Shown here in pieces: positions 60,445-64,000 of a stretch of 64,000 nucleotides of DNA (the first letter of the stretch is position 1; the number at the start of each line of letters is the position of its first letter). A model generated the notes under the pieces. That model did not search any database and was not told the origin of the DNA. It worked only from the letters and a program-made list of their open reading frames with translations. A program made the translations under genes and the position numbers. Source of the stretch: Planctomycetes bacterium B3_Pla (GTDB lineage: Bacteria > Planctomycetota > Phycisphaerae > Sedimentisphaerales > Anaerobacaceae). Location: contig NJBM01000019.1 in NCBI GenBank assembly GCA_005223045.1, positions 1-64,000 of the forward strand. Direction: 5' to 3'.

Positions 60445-62850
60445 ATGAAAAAGCTGGTTTTCACTTTCATATACCTGTTGCCGGTTATGACATTGCAGGC
60501 GGCGACAATCACCGTTGACGACGACGGGCCCGCGGATTTCAACAATATCCCCGAGGCGATCAACGCCTCCGAGCACGGTGATACTATTGTCGTCAAGACC
60601 GGCACGTACGACCGCAGAATATCCTTCGACAACATGGCTGTTACGCTTACCAGCGAGGACCCGGACGACCCGAATACTGTCCGGGCGACGATTATTGCCG
60701 TCGATTCGAACTACAGCGTAAGTTTTGATTTCGAGGAAGGCAACGACTCGATCATTACCGGCTTTACCGTTACCGGCCGGGGTATTCACTGTTACGGCAG
60801 CTCGCCGACAATCTCAAAGAACGTTATCACAAATTGCGGCAGTTACGGCATTCACGGGGAAAACGACGCCGCACCGATTATCTCGGAGAACACAATCAGT
60901 TTCAACGGCCAGCCGGCGATATACCATTGCAACGGACCAATCGCAAACAACGTCATCTCGGCAAACAAGGGCGGCATCGCTTACTGTGACGGGCCGATAA
61001 CCGACAACGTCATATCGGACAACTCCGACAGCGAACTCGGCCGGGGCGGCGGCCTGTCGTTTTGCAAGGGCCTGATCACCGGCAACCTGATTGCATATAA
61101 CTATGCAAGCTATAAAGGCGGAGCGGCATACGAGTGTCCGGGCGACATAAAGAGCAACATCATTGTCGGAAATAAAAGCGCCATCGCGGGCGGAGGGCTG
61201 TGCAACTGCCGGGGCGAAATAGCCAACAACATCATCGCCGGCAACCGATCCGGCAACGGCGGCGGCTTGTTCGGCTGCACTCAGATACGCAACAACACCG
61301 TCGTGGGAAATTCCGCTAATGGAAACGGCGGCGCTATGGGTCAGTGCCCTGGCCATGTCGGCAGCAACATAATTGCGTTTAACCGGGCCGGTTTTGTCGG
61401 CGGAGTTCATGGGGCGAGCAGTAATTCATACAATGCCTTCTGGTCAAACGAGGGTGGAAACTTCGGAAGCGGCGCGTTTGCAGGCCCCGGCGATATCATC
61501 GCCGATCCGCTTTTTGCAAGTGACGGGCACTGGGACGCCAACGAAACCACTGACCAAAGCGACGACTTCTGGGTTGACGGCGACTACCACCTCAAATCGC
61601 AGGCGGGCCGGTGGAACCCCGGCGACCGGGGCTGGATCGAAGATGATGTCACAAGTCTGTGCATAGACGCCGGCGAGCCTGGTTTGGACTGGACGGGGGA
61701 ATTGTGGCCCCACGGCAGGAGCATAAACATGGGCGTTTACGGCGGCACGGTCCAGGCAAGCATGTCACTTTCCGATGCGGGCAACCCGGCCAATCTGAAT
61801 CCTGATATTGACGATGCCAATGACTGGGTGGATTACAGAGATCTGTCGTTGCTCACGGACCAGTGGCTGAGTAGTGAAGTCCCGTTGGCCGAAGATCTCA
61901 ACAGAGACGGGGCGGTCGATTTCGCAGATTATGCGATTCTCATGGCCAATTGGCAGCCTGAGCCTCCAACCCCGCAGCCGCCCGTACCCGATCCGATGAC
62001 TTGGCAGACGGCGCCTCATGCCACGTCGAGAACAACAATCGCTATGAGCGCCACGATTGCCGTCTCAACCGACGACAGCGCTGTAGAATACTATTTCGAG
62101 TCCACCACGCCCGGCGGGCATGACAGCGGCTGGCAGAATGAGCTGGATTATACAGACGCAGGCTTAACCGCCAACACCACATACTCCTACAGAGTCAAGG
62201 CCCGCAATAAGGCAAATGGCGTCGAGACAGCTTACTCAGACTCGCGCTCGGCAACAACTCCTCCCGATGATTCCACCCCGCCAGGCCCCGACCCGGCGGC
62301 ATGGCAGACCGAGCCTCATGCATCTTCAGCATCGTCGATTCGTATGGTCGCTGCGGCGGCATCCGATGAAAGCGGCGTGGAATATTACTTCGACTGCACT
62401 TCAAACCCGGCCTACAGCAGCGGCTGGCAGGACAGTGCCGAGTATGAAGCCGCATCTTTGCCTAAAGGCACGTACAGCTTCGTCGTAAGAGTCCGGGACA
62501 AATCGCCCAACCGAAACACAACGGGCGACTCGGTCGAGGTCACGCTGGATATCAGCTCCCCGACGCCTGATCCGATGCAGTGGGAATCGGCGCCGGATGA
62601 AGTCTATCGCGGCGGGGGAACGTTCGATTTCTGGGCCGAGATGACGGCAGCAGAAGCCACGGACCCGAGCGGGGGCGTGCAGTATTATTTCCAGTGCACT
62701 ACCGAGTCGGGCTTTAGCAGCGGCTGGCAGGACTCGCGCACGTACCAGGTGAAACTCGGAAGGAGCGGACAGGGACACCGTTTTCGCGCCAAGGCTCGTG
62801 ATATCCACGGCAACGAAACCGCCTTCTCGGACTTGCTGCCAGCCAACTGA
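60445..62850 (+). CDS. Secreted right-handed beta-helix protein with dockerin-like segment and FN3-like repeats
   Basis: 801 residues from the ATG at 60445, with GGAGG 12 nt upstream. Signal peptide MKKLVFTFIYLLPVMTLQA. Residues about 20-350 form a NosD/DUF1565-like parallel beta-helix with many short turns (TISKNVITNCGSYGIHG, NNIIAGNRSGNGGGLFG). About residues 450-515 resemble a type I dockerin: WVDYRDLSLLTDQWL and DLNRDGAVDFADYAILMANW with the Asp/Asn calcium pattern. Three related FN3-like modules follow (each PDPMTWQTAP or similar through YYF...SGWQ). Beta-helix proteins often bind or cleave polysaccharide; no catalytic residues are assigned. Confidence 0.8.
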   Translation: MKKLVFTFIYLLPVMTLQAATITVDDDGPADFNNIPEAINASEHGDTIVVKTGTYDRRISFDNMAVTLTSEDPDDPNTVRATIIAVDSNYSVSFDFEEGNDSIITGFTVTGRGIHCYGSSPTISKNVITNCGSYGIHGENDAAPIISENTISFNGQPAIYHCNGPIANNVISANKGGIAYCDGPITDNVISDNSDSELGRGGGLSFCKGLITGNLIAYNYASYKGGAAYECPGDIKSNIIVGNKSAIAGGGLCNCRGEIANNIIAGNRSGNGGGLFGCTQIRNNTVVGNSANGNGGAMGQCPGHVGSNIIAFNRAGFVGGVHGASSNSYNAFWSNEGGNFGSGAFAGPGDIIADPLFASDGHWDANETTDQSDDFWVDGDYHLKSQAGRWNPGDRGWIEDDVTSLCIDAGEPGLDWTGELWPHGRSINMGVYGGTVQASMSLSDAGNPANLNPDIDDANDWVDYRDLSLLTDQWLSSEVPLAEDLNRDGAVDFADYAILMANWQPEPPTPQPPVPDPMTWQTAPHATSRTTIAMSATIAVSTDDSAVEYYFESTTPGGHDSGWQNELDYTDAGLTANTTYSYRVKARNKANGVETAYSDSRSATTPPDDSTPPGPDPAAWQTEPHASSASSIRMVAAAASDESGVEYYFDCTSNPAYSSGWQDSAEYEAASLPKGTYSFVVRVRDKSPNRNTTGDSVEVTLDISSPTPDPMQWESAPDEVYRGGGTFDFWAEMTAAEATDPSGGVQYYFQCTTESGFSSGWQDSRTYQVKLGRSGQGHRFRAKARDIHGNETAFSDLLPAN

Positions 62851-62930
62851 CCGCGGTCGGCTCCATCCACTTCATTCGCTCCGATCGTTCAGTGGCTGCC
62901 AATCAGTGATAAAAAAGCGGATAAAACCAC

Positions 62931-62965
62931 AAAGGCACAAAGCCCCTTTGCCGCTTTGTGCCTTT
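62931..62965. terminator. Bidirectional hairpin between convergent genes
   Basis: AAAGGCACAAAG (62931-62942) and CTTTGTGCCTTT (62954-62965), a perfect 12-bp stem with an 11-nt loop. It lies between the ends of the beta-helix gene and the minus-strand lipoprotein gene. The ends are A/T pairs rather than a long T-run. Confidence 0.5.
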
Positions 62966-62999
62966 GCTCCTTCGCAACTTTTTGGCGATTCTTTCGGAG

Positions 63000-64000
63000 T
63001 TAATCCACGCTGTTCGTCTCAGCAGACGCGGAAGACTGCGGAGGCGGTTCGATTTCCTCTATTTGGACCGGAGCCTGCGCGGTATTGCGGGACAGCTCGT
63101 CCAGATCGTCTCTCAATTTCGCGATGGCTTGCGGTACGTCGGTGCTCATGATCCGGGCGTCGGTTTGCATATCCTCAAGCCGACTCTGTAAACTGCCCTG
63201 GTTCTCCGTGAGGAGTCCCAGGGACTGCTTGACGGCACTGAGCGAATCGTCCAACGCGAGGAGGTCATTTTGGATCTTCTGCTGAAACTTGAGCTGATCC
63301 CGGCCGTTAACTTCTGCAACGCTGACCAGCTCGCGAATGTTGTTCTGAAGAATCTCCTGTAATTTCAGCACGTCCTCGCCGAGAGCATTTATGCCGGTAG
63401 CGACCTGCTGAATACTTTGCTCCATGCCGTCGATTGTGGTTTGCCGCTCTTGCCGGCCCTCCGTGAGGAGTCCCAGGGACTGCTCGACAAGGGCCACCTT
63501 CTCGGCAACCTGCCGGCCGTTGTCCTGCACCGTCGCATACAGTTTTGCCTGCCCTTGCGTTACGGCGGCTACTTCGGCGGCTACTTTCCGCGTGTCGTGC
63601 TGTACGTCCTGGATTCCGGCCTGCAAGCCCTGCTGGTTCTCCGTGAGGAGTCCCAGGGACTGCTCGATTGAAGCTGTCTGATTGGCCATTTGCCGACTGT
63701 TGCTTTGCACGTTTTCATGCAGTTTCATCTGCTCGTCGGCAACGGTCGCTACTTCGACGGCCACTTTCTTCACGTCGCTTTGAACATTCTCGATTACGAC
63801 CTGCAGCTCCTGCTGATTCTCCGTGAGGAGTCCCAAGGACTGCTCGATACGTTCCGCAATGACGGCTATTTGTTGAGCATTGGCCTCTACCATCGACTCC
63901 AACTTGAGCTGGTTCTCGTCAATCCTGGCCATTTGATCGCCGCATCCGGCCAAACCCAAACCGACCGCAATTATCGCCGCCGCCAACAGGACTCTCTTGA
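63000..64000 (-). CDS. Repeat-containing coiled-coil lipoprotein (partial, start just outside window)
   Basis: The frame is open to the window edge and reads KRVLLAAAIIAVGLGLAGCGDQ, a lipoprotein signal with lipobox LAGC that needs only a codon or two more for its start, so a TTG at 63986 is not the true start. The mature part (over 310 residues) is coiled coil, with QSLGLLTE repeated four times; three of these are 60 residues apart (180 bp) and one 85 residues apart. The C-terminus is Pro/Ser-rich. It resembles Lpp/OmpA-linker-type coiled-coil lipoproteins only in general layout. The DNA under each repeat contains a conserved 25-mer. Confidence 0.7.
   Translation of the reverse strand, partial: KRVLLAAAIIAVGLGLAGCGDQMARIDENQLKLESMVEANAQQIAVIAERIEQSLGLLTENQQELQVVIENVQSDVKKVAVEVATVADEQMKLHENVQSNSRQMANQTASIEQSLGLLTENQQGLQAGIQDVQHDTRKVAAEVAAVTQGQAKLYATVQDNGRQVAEKVALVEQSLGLLTEGRQERQTTIDGMEQSIQQVATGINALGEDVLKLQEILQNNIRELVSVAEVNGRDQLKFQQKIQNDLLALDDSLSAVKQSLGLLTENQGSLQSRLEDMQTDARIMSTDVPQAIAKLRDDLDELSRNTAQAPVQIEEIEPPPQSSASAETNSVD
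63204..63843 (-). repeat. Four copies of a 25-bp motif inside the lipoprotein gene
   Basis: On the plus strand CTCCGTGAGGAGTCCCAGGG then ACTGC at 63204, 63459, 63639 and 63819 (the last with CCCAAGG). They encode the repeated QSLGLLTE. The same 25-mer with one change occurs in noncoding DNA at 43792-43816. Confidence 0.85.

Overview
The window looks like chromosomal DNA of a planctomycete, most likely class Phycisphaerae (Sedimentisphaerales-like). This is an inference from gene content: a pseudopilin with an N-terminal prepilin motif and a C-terminal H-x9-DG motif, large secreted proteins built from FN3-like, discoidin and carbohydrate-binding-like modules, PQQ-type beta-propellers, a beta-helix protein with a dockerin-like EF-hand segment, and DUF4139 proteins. 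No rRNA or single-copy phylogenetic marker is present, so the placement is not firm.

Layout. 1-5.9 kb: two paralogous secreted multidomain proteins (the first cut by the window edge). Each is preceded by a matching promoter and a roughly 350-nt leader that holds a conserved 14-codon ORF with a strong ribosome binding site. 6.2-8.6 kb: a membrane/coiled-coil protein and an M29-type aminopeptidase flanked by a direct repeat. 8.6-11 kb: a coupled PD-(D/E)xK nuclease and HExxH protein, a possible defence module. 11.2-13.5 kb: a pseudopilin gene, a truncated copy of its 5' end, and an acyltransferase between them. 13.7-20.5 kb: an ECF sigma factor, an anti-sigma/DUF4139 fusion and three more DUF4139-like proteins, followed at 20.7-25.4 kb by an RND efflux adaptor and pump. 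25.5-33.7 kb: coiled-coil, lysine-rich and small membrane proteins, ending in an Ala/Glu/Lys-rich hendecad-repeat protein whose 5' end is a recombination junction with a PAS fragment.

33.8-39.2 kb: flagellar hook protein FlgE, tRNA-Leu, a small membrane protein, an ABC ATPase and a hypothetical protein. 39.3-41.5 kb: an AT-rich island with a 2TM (SLATT-like) protein, a coupled 42-residue proline-rich protein, and a zinc-ribbon/PIN-like protein. 41.5-43.9 kb: repeat-rich DNA with one intact and one decayed ParE-type toxin-antitoxin module. 45.3-49.9 kb: proB and proA separated by an RloA/RloB (AbiL-like) pair on the same strand. Then tRNA-Gly, a secreted subtilase, two secreted methyltransferase-fold/PQQ-propeller fusions, a beta-helix protein, and a repeat-containing lipoprotein that runs off the right edge.

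How the parts fit: housekeeping functions (proline synthesis, tRNAs, hook) are mixed with envelope and secretion genes, a probable cell-surface stress regulon (sigma factor, anti-sigma/DUF4139, efflux) and at least three candidate defence loci. All family assignments come from reading motifs by eye; no database search was run.
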